Assembly (NCBI GenBank): GCA_017517605.1
Contig: JAFWYQ010000014.1
Coordinates: 1-64,000, forward strand
Reading direction: 5' to 3'
From: Bacteroidaceae bacterium
GTDB taxonomy: Bacteria; Bacteroidota; Bacteroidia; Bacteroidales; Bacteroidaceae
DNA: 64,000 nucleotides
Numbering within the stretch: position 1 is the first letter of the stretch; the number at the start of each line of letters is the position of its first letter. Positions 51,748 to 61,055 of the stretch are shown here, piece after piece. The position numbers and the translations under genes were made by a program. The notes below the pieces were generated by a model, which did not search any database, was not told the DNA's origin, and saw only the letters and a list, made by a program, of their open reading frames with translations.

Positions 51748-53574
51748 TTAATAACCCGGATTCTGTTCTTCAGGAGAAATTGCAGTATTAGAACCTAACT
51801 CTTCAGCAGGAATCGGACGATACCACTTCACTTCACCTAAGGCATTGCTCATGTCGTCAATGCTGCCAATCAACGAGTTAAACTGAACGTTGTAGCGCAC
51901 TAACTGGCGTGTACGACGTAAATCCATCCAACGTTGGTTCTCTGCATACAACTCACGTGCACGCTCGTCAAGGATAAGGTCAAGCATTGTCAAATCATCC
52001 TTCTGCGGATATTCGGGAAGATAGTTGTTCAAATTGTTACGTAAGTCGGCTGCCTTGGCACGATTACGGACTGCATTAATCTTAACCCATGCTTCAGTCT
52101 CTTCTCCTGCCATATAGTATGCTTCTGCTGCTACCAAATAAATATCACTGGCATGGAGCAATACAATATCGCGGAATCCGTTTGAAGAATTACCTGCAAC
52201 CAATGGAGTAGTAGGGTCATCATATTTACGCACACTAGGAGTAAAATTCAACTCTGCTGCCAATGTCGCATCATTATAGTTCTTTGATTCTGGGCTTTTG
52301 AAAGATCCATCAGCATTAAACGAATACTTCAACACTGGATTAGTCATCAAATATGCATGAGGTGTATTCACATAACTACCCATCGCAAAACGTTCTTTAT
52401 TGGCAGTCAAATAAGCCTCAAAATCAGCCTTTGAAGTATAATAAGGCGCATAATAATAAGCTACAGGCAAAGATTGCCATGCCACATTATTATAATAAGC
52501 ATAGTAACCTGTAGATTTATCAGTACCCCATTTAGTTGCATCACCATCATAATTAACCATCGTAGTCATGAAGGTTCCTTGATAACGCTCATCGCCTTCG
52601 CCCCACAAGAAGAGGGATTTTACAGAAGGCACCTTTACAGAACTGCTGACCTTGCAGCCGTTAGCATCCTGTGCACCATAGTATGAACCGAAATCATTCT
52701 GCAATCCGTGTCCTCCTTCAGTGTTGGCATCACCCGGATAGGTAGCTCTGTCAAACTGTATGGTAAAGAAGGTCTCGGGATTGTTGTTCTCGTTAGCAGC
52801 AGACCATTTCGTATCAAAACTTTGTGTAAGGGGCACGTCCTTGATTGCCTCTTCTGCCCACTTGGCCGCTTCAGTGAAATAGATATTACCCTTCTTTTCG
52901 TAAGTACCCTTTGCAGCATCAGTCAATGTTGTCTCCAAATCCCATCCTGCAGCCAGATACAATTTAGCTAACAAGGCATATACCGCTTTCTTATTGATAG
53001 TTCCATCGTTGCTGGTAGCAGGCAATGAAGCATCATTAATAATAGAGAGCAAATCGTTAATTGCATTATCATACACAGTCTTCAATTCTGCACGCGGATA
53101 AGCACGGTTGGCATCGTTGATATAGTTATCAGAATAAGGTACTGAACCGAAATGCTGAGTCAACATATAATAACCATAAGCACGGAAGAACTTGGCCTCT
53201 GCTGCATACTTTTCGCCACCGTAGTGAATCAAAGCGTTACCATTATTGATAAGCTGATAACAAGCCACATACAGATTCTTTACGCTACTATTTTCGGGGG
53301 TAGTGGTATATTGTTGAAACTGTGTGGGTGTCTTTCCACGACTAGGCACATAGAGGTCTGTTCCATCTTCGTAGATATCTGTCCAGGTTGACATATTTCT
53401 CAACGAATAGTAGGCATAGTAACGGAAAGACTCCAAACCAGCCTCAGTAGAGAAATACTCGTCAGCCGTAATACCTCCAGCAGACTTATTGTCTGCTTCG
53501 AGGAAGTCATCGCAACCAGTGAAGGCACATGCGGCCATCAATGCGAATGCTGATATATAAAGTTTCTTCTTCAT
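51748..53574 (-). CDS. SusD/RagB family outer-membrane lipoprotein (second pair)
   Basis: A 608-residue lipoprotein (lipobox AFTGC, then DDFLEADNKSAGG). The helical SusD body and the C-terminal LDERARELYAENQRWMDLRRT are typical. It is the partner of the SusC protein encoded 29 bp upstream. Length is usual for the family. The ligand is probably a glycan, with pectin favoured by the neighbourhood. Confidence 0.95.
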   Translation of the reverse strand: MKKKLYISAFALMAACAFTGCDDFLEADNKSAGGITADEYFSTEAGLESFRYYAYYSLRNMSTWTDIYEDGTDLYVPSRGKTPTQFQQYTTTPENSSVKNLYVACYQLINNGNALIHYGGEKYAAEAKFFRAYGYYMLTQHFGSVPYSDNYINDANRAYPRAELKTVYDNAINDLLSIINDASLPATSNDGTINKKAVYALLAKLYLAAGWDLETTLTDAAKGTYEKKGNIYFTEAAKWAEEAIKDVPLTQSFDTKWSAANENNNPETFFTIQFDRATYPGDANTEGGHGLQNDFGSYYGAQDANGCKVSSSVKVPSVKSLFLWGEGDERYQGTFMTTMVNYDGDATKWGTDKSTGYYAYYNNVAWQSLPVAYYYAPYYTSKADFEAYLTANKERFAMGSYVNTPHAYLMTNPVLKYSFNADGSFKSPESKNYNDATLAAELNFTPSVRKYDDPTTPLVAGNSSNGFRDIVLLHASDIYLVAAEAYYMAGEETEAWVKINAVRNRAKAADLRNNLNNYLPEYPQKDDLTMLDLILDERARELYAENQRWMDLRRTRQLVRYNVQFNSLIGSIDDMSNALGEVKWYRPIPAEELGSNTAISPEEQNPGY

Positions 53575-53603
53575 TTTTTCGTAATTCTTAAGCGGTTAAT
53601 CAA

Positions 53604-56600
53604 TTAAAGTTTAATGCTTGCACCAAACTGCCATGTAACAGTACTAGGACCATCGTTCTTCAGTGAAGAATTAGCCCATTCGGGGTCGAATCCCTTATAA
53701 TCGGTAAACACGAACGGATTGGTTACAGTACAGTAGAGACGCAACTTCTGCATACCCATCTTCTTCAACAGTTTCTTATTGAAAGAGTAACCCAATGTTA
53801 TGTGCTTAACCTTTACGTAAGAAGCATCAGTATATTGGTTGGTACCACCAATCCAAAGGTCTGAACCTACACCACTGTTAGCTCCACCATTGTTGGGGAA
53901 AGGATAGTTTCCATAGTGAGTTTCCTTCTGGTATACAGGATTGATGTATGTTCCATCGGGATTCATACCGTCGCAGTCAATCAATGCTCCGGCAGGAATG
54001 TAATAATCTACATTCAACTTAGAGCGGCCACGGTCGCTGTAGTTGGTATATTCACGATAGAAATAAGAAGATACTGTATAATCCTGCTTGGTATAGAGAG
54101 AGAAAGAGAAGTCCCACTCTCTGAAACTCAAGTTAGAATTGAAACTACCTGTCCATGCGGGAGTAGCGCTATATACCTTCTTGTCGTTATCGTCGAACTT
54201 ACCGTTTCCATCGCGGTCGTTGATGATAACCTGACCTTCGGTCCATCCGTAGCACTTATAATAGTAATCGTACTCCTTCATAGTCGCACCAGGAGTCAAT
54301 CCTTTCAAACGGGCAATTTCAGTATCAGGCACCTTCATATCCTTGTCGCTGACAATGCCGGTCCACTCATATCCATACACATTATGGAAAGGTTCACCAA
54401 CGAACAATCCATCAGACGGCATATCTTCCTTCAAACCATTGGTATCAAGAATCTTGTTTTCGTTGGCTGCAAATGAGAAGGAAGTTTCCCAATGCCAATC
54501 TTTATTGGTAACATTCACGGTATTCAATGAAAGCTCAATACCACGGTTTCTTACCTTACCGATATTAGTATCCATCTCGATAGTACCACCACCACTTGTT
54601 GCACCGGCCTCCAAGGGGAGTTTTACAGGGAAGAGGATATCTCGTGAATCTTTTTTGTAAAGGTCGATTGTTCCTGTAATGCGGTTGTTCAAGAAACCGA
54701 AATCAATACCAAAGTTAATTTCCTCAGAAGTCTCCCATGACAAATTCTCATCTACAATACCGCTAGGATAGAAGGCACTCTGCAATCCCGAGCCAAGGAA
54801 TGTATAAGCAGGACCACCGACTGTACGCTGAGTAGGATAATTACCTACACCCGAGTTGTTACCTGTCATACCATAGCTCAAACGGAGTTTCAAATTGCTC
54901 AACCAATCGCGCTTCATCCACTCTTCCTCAGACATACGCCATGCGATAGCAGCAGAGGGGAAGCTACCCCAACGATGACCATCGGCAAAGCGCGAAGAAC
55001 CGTCCCAACGAACTGTACCGGTAAACATATACTTACCTGCGAAAGTATAGTTAGCGCGGAAAGCATATGACATCATACTATTCTCGGAATAACCTGTAGA
55101 AGTATTGGTAACGTCAAACAAATCTCCAGAAGTTCCCATATTATTCCATTCTGAACCATCCAACACACCATAAGCCGTCATGGTGCTTGATTCACCATTG
55201 TAAGCTTCCATACTAAACAATCCCATCAAATCAATAGAATGCTTCTCATCAATGGTTGTGTTATAGTTTACTATATTGTCCCAAGTCCAAGAGAAACCTC
55301 TACTAGTAGAGCGAATTGCGCGGTTATTTTCAGCATAATCACTAATCAATCCATCTTCGCTCTTCTTATTGAAGGTACCTTCGCGATAGTAGTTGAAATT
55401 CGGAGAGAAGGTTGTCTTCAAACTCAACCCCTTAACAGGTTTAATTTGCAAATAGAAGTTACCCAATACGCGCCATGTTTCGCGAGCTCTGGTCTGATTA
55501 TCCATATATACAAACGGGGTCGGTTGGTCAGAAAACTGATAGCCATTATCTGACCCCATTGCTTCATAGTTACCCGGTTTTCCATTGATTTCACCATCGG
55601 CATTATAAGGCTGCATAAATGGATTCATACGATAAGCATTGGTAACAGCATCGTCGTTGGCATACCCTTTTTCAATACTTGCCATATTGAAACTGAATCC
55701 TGCAGAAACATATTTATTGATAGTAGCATCCACACTACCCTTGAAGTTGATACGTGTCTGCTCGTCACCTTTATATATACCATCTTCAGAGTTGTAACCA
55801 ACGCCCAAATGATAACCAACATTCTCGGTACTACCGCTTACGGCCAAATAATGATTCTGCTGATGACCATTCTGAGTCACCATGTCGGGCCAATTATATG
55901 TTTCATTAGCGGCCATCAACTCTTTCAAACGAGAAATATTTCTCTCAGAATTCCAAAGCGACATCTGTTCGTAAGCTCCCATTGTATAAGCGGGGCGACC
56001 ACTTGTTGCAGTAGCAGAACCACCTTCGGCATAAGCCAAGAATTTCAAGAAACGATAATTATAGAACTCTTGTCCGTCCATAAAGTCCGGCATACGGGCA
56101 GTTTTGGTTACACCGTAATATCCATCGTAAGAGATGTTAGGCTTATTGCCGCTGCTCTTGGTTACACCAGCACCACTCTTAGTGGTAACCATTACCACAC
56201 CTGCAGTTGCACGAGAACCGTAGATTGCAGTAGAAGAAGCATCCTTCAACACGTCCATACGCTCGATATCCTGCGGATTTAAGAAATCGATATCATCGCA
56301 GATAACTCCGTCAACCACATACATAGGCTTTGTATTAGAATTGATAGATGACTTACCACGGATTTCGATATCGAAACCACCACCGGAACGGGCTGAAGAC
56401 TGTGTGATACTCACACCGGGAACTGAACCTTGCAAGTTCTCCAATACAGAAGGAGCACCCTTGGCTAACAATTTCTCGGTTCCAATAGATGCAATAGAAC
56501 CTGTTAAATCGGTCTTCTTCATCACACCATAGCCTACTACTACTACTTCGTCAAGAGCTTCGGTATCTTCAACCAAAACGACTTTGATTGATGTACGATT

Positions 56601-56867
56601 ACCTACCTTTACCTCTTGGGTGATATAACCCAAATAAGAGAGTTCAATCACATCCGATGCTTTCAAGCTCTTGAAACTGATATTTCCGTCCAAGTCGCTG
56701 ACTTCACCAGTCGATGTGCCTTTCACACGTGCGCTTACGCCAATCATCGGTTCACCCAATTCGTCAATGACATTCAGGGTAACGGCATTCTGAGCATAAG
56801 CAAAAAGACAAAACATGCTGAGCATAAGCGTAGCTGTCGTCTTTTTTAAGAATTGCTTAAAATCCAT
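53604..56867 (-). CDS. SusC/RagA family TonB-linked transporter (second pair)
   Basis: A 1087-residue protein. It has a signal peptide, a CarboxypepD-like domain (VIDELGEPMIGVSARVKG), a TonB-box stretch (EALDEVVVVGYGVMKKTDLTGS), a plug (MDVLKDASSTAIYGSRATAGV) and a barrel ending FGASIKL. I start it at 56867 (MDFKQFLKK), where the signal peptide begins. It leads an operon with SusD, a lipoprotein and a secreted protein. The promoter is at 56961-56995. Confidence 0.95.
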   Translation of the reverse strand: MDFKQFLKKTTATLMLSMFCLFAYAQNAVTLNVIDELGEPMIGVSARVKGTSTGEVSDLDGNISFKSLKASDVIELSYLGYITQEVKVGNRTSIKVVLVEDTEALDEVVVVGYGVMKKTDLTGSIASIGTEKLLAKGAPSVLENLQGSVPGVSITQSSARSGGGFDIEIRGKSSINSNTKPMYVVDGVICDDIDFLNPQDIERMDVLKDASSTAIYGSRATAGVVMVTTKSGAGVTKSSGNKPNISYDGYYGVTKTARMPDFMDGQEFYNYRFLKFLAYAEGGSATATSGRPAYTMGAYEQMSLWNSERNISRLKELMAANETYNWPDMVTQNGHQQNHYLAVSGSTENVGYHLGVGYNSEDGIYKGDEQTRINFKGSVDATINKYVSAGFSFNMASIEKGYANDDAVTNAYRMNPFMQPYNADGEINGKPGNYEAMGSDNGYQFSDQPTPFVYMDNQTRARETWRVLGNFYLQIKPVKGLSLKTTFSPNFNYYREGTFNKKSEDGLISDYAENNRAIRSTSRGFSWTWDNIVNYNTTIDEKHSIDLMGLFSMEAYNGESSTMTAYGVLDGSEWNNMGTSGDLFDVTNTSTGYSENSMMSYAFRANYTFAGKYMFTGTVRWDGSSRFADGHRWGSFPSAAIAWRMSEEEWMKRDWLSNLKLRLSYGMTGNNSGVGNYPTQRTVGGPAYTFLGSGLQSAFYPSGIVDENLSWETSEEINFGIDFGFLNNRITGTIDLYKKDSRDILFPVKLPLEAGATSGGGTIEMDTNIGKVRNRGIELSLNTVNVTNKDWHWETSFSFAANENKILDTNGLKEDMPSDGLFVGEPFHNVYGYEWTGIVSDKDMKVPDTEIARLKGLTPGATMKEYDYYYKCYGWTEGQVIINDRDGNGKFDDNDKKVYSATPAWTGSFNSNLSFREWDFSFSLYTKQDYTVSSYFYREYTNYSDRGRSKLNVDYYIPAGALIDCDGMNPDGTYINPVYQKETHYGNYPFPNNGGANSGVGSDLWIGGTNQYTDASYVKVKHITLGYSFNKKLLKKMGMQKLRLYCTVTNPFVFTDYKGFDPEWANSSLKNDGPSTVTWQFGASIKL

Positions 56868-56960
56868 ACTGACTTTACATTTAATAGTTAATATTAGGTT
56901 TATAATTTTTTTCTCTCTTCCTACGCAATGATACATAAAAAGCCAACATTACAATAACGT

Positions 56961-56995
56961 GGCGAAGATACATATAAAAAATTAAAGAATACAAA
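56961..56995 (-). promoter_or_regulatory. promoter of the upstream pectin operon
   Basis: Minus strand: TTTG (56995-56992), 21-bp spacer, TATCTTCGCC (56970-56961), a one-base departure from TAnnTTTG. The weak -7 box fits an activated promoter. The stretch 57040-57260 is rich in short inverted words (TGCGCA twice near 57158-57176, and GGAGAAATTCC/GGCGGAAATTC); I see no gene there. Confidence 0.5.
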
Positions 56996-57364
56996 AAAAC
57001 AAGAAAAAAAATGCGTTTAAACAAGAAAAAACTTCTTTTCGTGTGCGAGAACGGAAAGAAGTTAAACTTAGATACGGAAGATTCGTATTCTTCCAGACTT
57101 TTTTTCCTATCCTAAAATTCCACTGAAATTTAGGAGAAATTCCATTCGTCCGCAACTGCGCACCAAAGGATGCGCAGGAGAATTTCGGCGGAAATTCAGG
57201 GATGATTCTTCGGAACTTTAGGATTGGTAATTCCGGAACAGTCCCAAAAGTTGGTTATATTTAGTGATGTATAAAAAAAATAACTTAATTGTGTTTAGAA
57301 CACAGAGACATAACCAAGTTTTCGGACTGACCCGTAATCCACTGGCAAAAGTTTGCATTCTTCC

Positions 57365-57401
57365 CAAAAAAGAGGCTGCATCATCGTGTGACACAGCCTC
57401 T
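57365..57401 (-). terminator. terminator of the exb operon
   Basis: Minus strand: AGAGGCTG (57401-57394) pairs with CAGCCTCT (57378-57371), followed by TTTTTTG. It sits 22 bases after the stop of the last exbD. Confidence 0.85.
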
Positions 57402-57422
57402 TTACATTATATATTCAAACTA

Positions 57423-57887
57423 TTAGTTGCGGGAATCCGCAGAATAGTTGATGTTCAACGCCCAAGCTTTACGCAACTCTTGCTTGATGTCGGTTACGAT
57501 ACCCATGCGGGTGTCGCGGTCTACCTTGAGAGAAACTTTCATGAAGGGTTTGTCTGCTTCATTCATGGCTTCACGCTCTTGGTATACGTAATCCTGCACT
57601 TCGTAGAGGTTGGCAAACTTATCGTTCAACTGAATTTGAGTACCAGAACCCACTTTAGCACGCCATTCGCGGGTAGGCTTACCCACGTAGATGTATGACA
57701 CGAGTGATTTCTTGGTCATCTTCTCAATTTCAGTACCTCTGGGCACTCTGAATTCCACCATCAAAGTAACTTCACGCATTGTAGTAACAATCATGAAGAA
57801 GAACAAGATGGTAAAGATCAAGTCAGGCAATGATGACGTATTCAACGCCGGCATACCTCTTTTTTCTCCTTTTCCAAATTTACTCAT
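57423..57887 (-). CDS. exbD: ExbD/TolR family biopolymer transport protein (second copy)
   Basis: A 154-residue ExbD-type protein: short cytoplasmic start (RGMPALNTSSLPDLIFTILFFF) with the conserved membrane Asp (D in LPDLIF), then a periplasmic domain. With ExbB it turns the proton-motive force into movement for TonB. The second of two tandem exbD genes, 12 bp after the first, as is usual in Bacteroidetes. Confidence 0.93.
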   Translation of the reverse strand: MSKFGKGEKRGMPALNTSSLPDLIFTILFFFMIVTTMREVTLMVEFRVPRGTEIEKMTKKSLVSYIYVGKPTREWRAKVGSGTQIQLNDKFANLYEVQDYVYQEREAMNEADKPFMKVSLKVDRDTRMGIVTDIKQELRKAWALNINYSADSRN

Positions 57888-57899
57888 AATTATTACTTT

Positions 57900-58481
57900 T
57901 TAGCGTAAGTTATAGTTTTTAGGTTCTGCTTCCGAAATTTTCATCGGATAGTATGTACGAATGGCAAGTTGCTGGTCTTCGTTCAAGTTAACATAAGGTT
58001 TACCGAACTTACGACGAGCCAACTCATCACGCAATTCGTTGTATGCAGCCACCAGCTCATTCTGAACTTCAAAGTACTTTGAATAACTTGTACCACGGTC
58101 GCTCTGCAATGAAATCACGTGCTTGTCGGTGATATATACTGTACCGAAGAAGTCGATTTCATGGGGAGCCTTATCGGGCAAGTTAGGCAAGTTTTCCGGA
58201 TTGTCGATGAACTCTTTAGCTCGTTCGCGAATCTCACTTACATCAGCCACATCACTGCCAATCATCAATTCGTCCATGGCATTGATTCTGACCTGGAGCA
58301 CGTTACGCTCCCTTACTTTAGTATCTTCCTGTTGCAAATTCTCTTCGGGAGGAGGCGGCAAACGACGTGCCAAACCCTTATCCGTATCCATTGAGGTTGT
58401 GGTAAGGAAGAAGATAAGCAAGATGAAAGAGATGTCAGCGGTAGAACTTGAGTTCAGTTCCGGTACTGATCTTTTTCCCAT
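57900..58481 (-). CDS. exbD: ExbD/TolR family biopolymer transport protein (first copy)
   Basis: A 193-residue ExbD-type protein: RSVPELNSSSTADISFILLIFFL gives the membrane segment with the conserved Asp (D in TADISF), then a longer periplasmic part with a proline-rich segment (PPPPEEN near residue 46) than the second copy. It follows the 159-residue membrane protein gene at 31 bp. It is part of the motor that drives the SusC-type transporters. Confidence 0.93.
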   Translation of the reverse strand: MGKRSVPELNSSSTADISFILLIFFLTTTSMDTDKGLARRLPPPPEENLQQEDTKVRERNVLQVRINAMDELMIGSDVADVSEIRERAKEFIDNPENLPNLPDKAPHEIDFFGTVYITDKHVISLQSDRGTSYSKYFEVQNELVAAYNELRDELARRKFGKPYVNLNEDQQLAIRTYYPMKISEAEPKNYNLR

Positions 58482-58512
58482 TATTCTTTACTTTAATTAA
58501 TAGGTTCTTAAA

Positions 58513-58992
58513 TTACTTTTTGAAGATACCTGACAAATTCACAACCAATGCCAAAGCAGCTACAGCCAACAAGGCATAGAGTGAATAGCAGAACAAGTCT
58601 GAAACTTTCAACAATGCAGCATCAGAGAAGTATGAACCATTAGCCAATCTCAAGGGCTCGTCAGAAGCCATTGCCCATGAACCAACCATGATACCAACAA
58701 GGATTACTACTGATACGATTGAAACTGCTCTATCAGGTACACCGGTAATATTCACACCCTTGGGACCACCCAATGAATCGATGGTGTTGCCCAAAGCTCC
58801 CAATACTGTAGCCAAGATACAGATTGCAGCCATGATATACATGAACACAATCAAAGTACCTGTATGCTCGGGAGAATTGTATTTACCGACCATATTATCG
58901 TAGCCAACTCCGAAGAAGAGTCCGAAGACTACCACAGCGGCGATAATCAATGCGATAAATACGAAAAATGATACTCTATGTGCTTTCATCAC
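58513..58992 (-). CDS. small membrane protein of the exb operon
   Basis: A 159-residue protein with four predicted membrane helices (about 10-30, 46-68, 90-108 and 132-155). I know of no function, but a protein like this is often found between exbB and exbD genes in Bacteroidetes. It may be an accessory part of the energy-transducing complex. The start could also be the second Met, one codon later. Confidence 0.8.
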   Translation of the reverse strand: MMKAHRVSFFVFIALIIAAVVVFGLFFGVGYDNMVGKYNSPEHTGTLIVFMYIMAAICILATVLGALGNTIDSLGGPKGVNITGVPDRAVSIVSVVILVGIMVGSWAMASDEPLRLANGSYFSDAALLKVSDLFCYSLYALLAVAALALVVNLSGIFKK

Positions 58993-59023
58993 TAAATTCT
59001 TTTTACTTAATTAAAGTCTATTA

Positions 59024-59842
59024 TTACTTCTTCAAGTTGTACTTCATGATGAGGTCGAGCAATGTGATAGAAGAATCTTCCATATCAGCAGTCAAAGCCT
59101 CAATCTTAGAAAGGATATAGTTGTAGAATACCTGAAGAACCAAAGCGGCAACGATACCGAAGATAGTAGTAATCAAAGCCACCTTCATACCACCGGCTAC
59201 AACGGTCGGAGAGATATCACCTGCAGCCTCGATAGCGTCGAATGACTGCACCATACCAATCACAGTACCCAAGAATCCGAGTGAAGGAGACATGGCGATG
59301 AACAAGGTAATCCATGAGCAACCCTTCTCGAGGTAAGCTGTCTGAACGCCACCGTAAGAAACTACTGAACGCTCAACTACGTCGATACCTTCTTCGATAC
59401 GCATCAAGCCCTGGTAGCAGATAGAAGCAACAGGACCACGAGTGTTGCGGCAGATAGTCTTGGCACCTTCAACATCGCCCTTAGAGAGAGCAGCCTCAAC
59501 CTTAGCCATCAATTTCTTAGTGTTCACTTCAGCAAGGCTCAAGTAAATGATACGCTCGATACAGAAAGCCAAACCGATTACCAACGCAATAGCAACCAAA
59601 GACATGAAGCTTGCATCACCTTCGATGAACTTGGTCTTGATGTCCTTGTGGAAACCACCTTCAACTTCCTCCACAACGGGAGCTTCTTCGGCTACGGGAG
59701 CCTCATCAACAACTGCTGAATCAACAGCAGCAGAATCTACAACTTCAGTAGAAGCAGCAGCTTCTTCCTGAGCCATTACTGACTGGGTAAGACCAAAGGT
59801 CATCATTCCCATCACTGCAACAATTGCAAAAATCTTTTTCAT
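59024..59842 (-). CDS. exbB: ExbB/TolQ/MotA family proton-channel protein
   Basis: A 272-residue protein. An N-terminal hydrophobic segment (signal-like, to about residue 25) is followed by an acidic Ala/Glu/Val-rich stretch (VVDSAAVDSAVVDEAPVAEEAP) before the first channel helix near residue 78. The MotA/TolQ/ExbB core follows, with LGTVIGMVQSFDAI and VVAGGMKVALITTIFGI near the end. It forms the proton channel with ExbD. The acidic insert is unlike E. coli ExbB. First gene of the operon. Confidence 0.93.
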   Translation of the reverse strand: MKKIFAIVAVMGMMTFGLTQSVMAQEEAAASTEVVDSAAVDSAVVDEAPVAEEAPVVEEVEGGFHKDIKTKFIEGDASFMSLVAIALVIGLAFCIERIIYLSLAEVNTKKLMAKVEAALSKGDVEGAKTICRNTRGPVASICYQGLMRIEEGIDVVERSVVSYGGVQTAYLEKGCSWITLFIAMSPSLGFLGTVIGMVQSFDAIEAAGDISPTVVAGGMKVALITTIFGIVAALVLQVFYNYILSKIEALTADMEDSSITLLDLIMKYNLKK

Positions 59843-59965
59843 TGTGTCTTTAAAATTTTTAAGATTAAGTAATTATTAATTTATTGTTTATTTCTCTCTT
59901 TCTCTTTTGTTTTGTCCCTCTCTATGTTCAAGGTTTCTGTTTCCATTTAAAGTTACAGTACCATG

Positions 59966-60053
59966 CGGAGAGAGGGGGATTCGAACCCCCGATACGCTTT
60001 AGGCGTATACACGCTTTCCAGGCGTGCCTCTTCAACCACTCGAGCATCTCTCC
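59966..60053 (-). tRNA. tRNA-Ser (anticodon GGA)
   Basis: Minus strand folds as an 88-base class II tRNA: acceptor GGAGAGA/TCTCTCC with discriminator G, T-arm GGGGGTTCGAATCCCCC, a long variable arm (TACGC...GCGTA), and anticodon loop CTGGAAA giving GGA, which reads TCC and TCT serine codons. No CCA is encoded. Confidence 0.95.
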
Positions 60054-60233
60054 CTTTCACATTCTTTTTGTTAAAATTGAATGCTTTTCATCCCTTATTT
60101 TTATGGTCCACCGAGTTTTCAGCTACAAATGTATTCTTTTTATTCGGCTTATACATCTTTCTTTCCGATTTAATTTCACGAAAAGGCCAAAATTAATATA
60201 TTTTAAAACATTCAAGCACTTTTTTGCGCTCTT

Positions 60234-61019
60234 TCACCTCTTTTCAAATACCTTTTTCGCATTTTCTGTCGTTAATTTCGCCACCTCTTCCACCTCACGT
60301 CCGTACACTGAAGCGACATGTGCAAGTGTGTATTTTATGAAGGATGTTTCGTTCCGTTTTCCCCGACAAGGCACGGGTGCCAAATAGGGAGAATCGGTCT
60401 CCAAAACTATCCGTTCGAGAGGTATCCCTGTCAACACACCAGGCAAGGCGGATTTCTTGAAGGTGAGCACTCCGTTTATGCCCAACATGAATCCTTCGAA
60501 CGATAGCAACCGGCGGGCATCGTCTGCCGAACCGGTAAAGCTGTGGAAAATGCCCCGCAAGGAGGTGTGACGATAGTCGCACATCAAGGCATAGAGTTCG
60601 TCGAACGCTTCGCGGCAATGGATAACCACGGGTAGGTCGTACTCCAATGCCCAAGCAATCTGTTGGCGAAGGGCATCCTCCTGTTCGTGACGGAAGGTCT
60701 TGTCCCAATAGAGGTCAAGCCCCACCTCACCAATCGCCACAAAGGGATGCGAAGGGTTGTCGAGCATGGGTTTCATTGCATCCAGTTCGGCTTGATACCC
60801 TTCCCCCACTGAGGTTGGATGAAGCCCCAACATGGGGAAGCAATACCCTTCGTAATCACGACACACCTGCAGGAGGCTCTCCACCGTAGAGGCATCAATG
60901 TTAGGCATATAGATTCTGCCGACTCCTGCTTCGCGGGCACGTGTCATCACATCGTGAATATCATCTGCAAACTCCTCGGTAAAGAGGTGCGAATGGGTGT
61001 CGATGACAAGCTGCTGCAT
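60234..61019 (-). CDS. tatD: TatD family metal-dependent hydrolase
   Basis: A 261-residue TIM-barrel hydrolase. Metal-binding motifs are THSHLF near residues 7-12, GEVGLD near 97-102, HCREAF near 134-139 and ETDSPYLAP near 210-218. Members act as DNases or D-aminoacyl-tRNA deacylases. It follows the polyprenyl synthetase gene at 36 bp and may be co-transcribed with it. The 180 bp between it and the tRNA show nothing I can support. Confidence 0.92.
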   Translation of the reverse strand: MQQLVIDTHSHLFTEEFADDIHDVMTRAREAGVGRIYMPNIDASTVESLLQVCRDYEGYCFPMLGLHPTSVGEGYQAELDAMKPMLDNPSHPFVAIGEVGLDLYWDKTFRHEQEDALRQQIAWALEYDLPVVIHCREAFDELYALMCDYRHTSLRGIFHSFTGSADDARRLLSFEGFMLGINGVLTFKKSALPGVLTGIPLERIVLETDSPYLAPVPCRGKRNETSFIKYTLAHVASVYGREVEEVAKLTTENAKKVFEKR

Positions 61020-61055
61020 ACACGTTGTGTTTTCTACCCTTACCTTATTATATTA

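Noticed and set aside
59884..60387. 167-codon open frame across the tRNA
   Set aside because: Runs through tRNA-Ser and the end of tatD; no start signal and no family.
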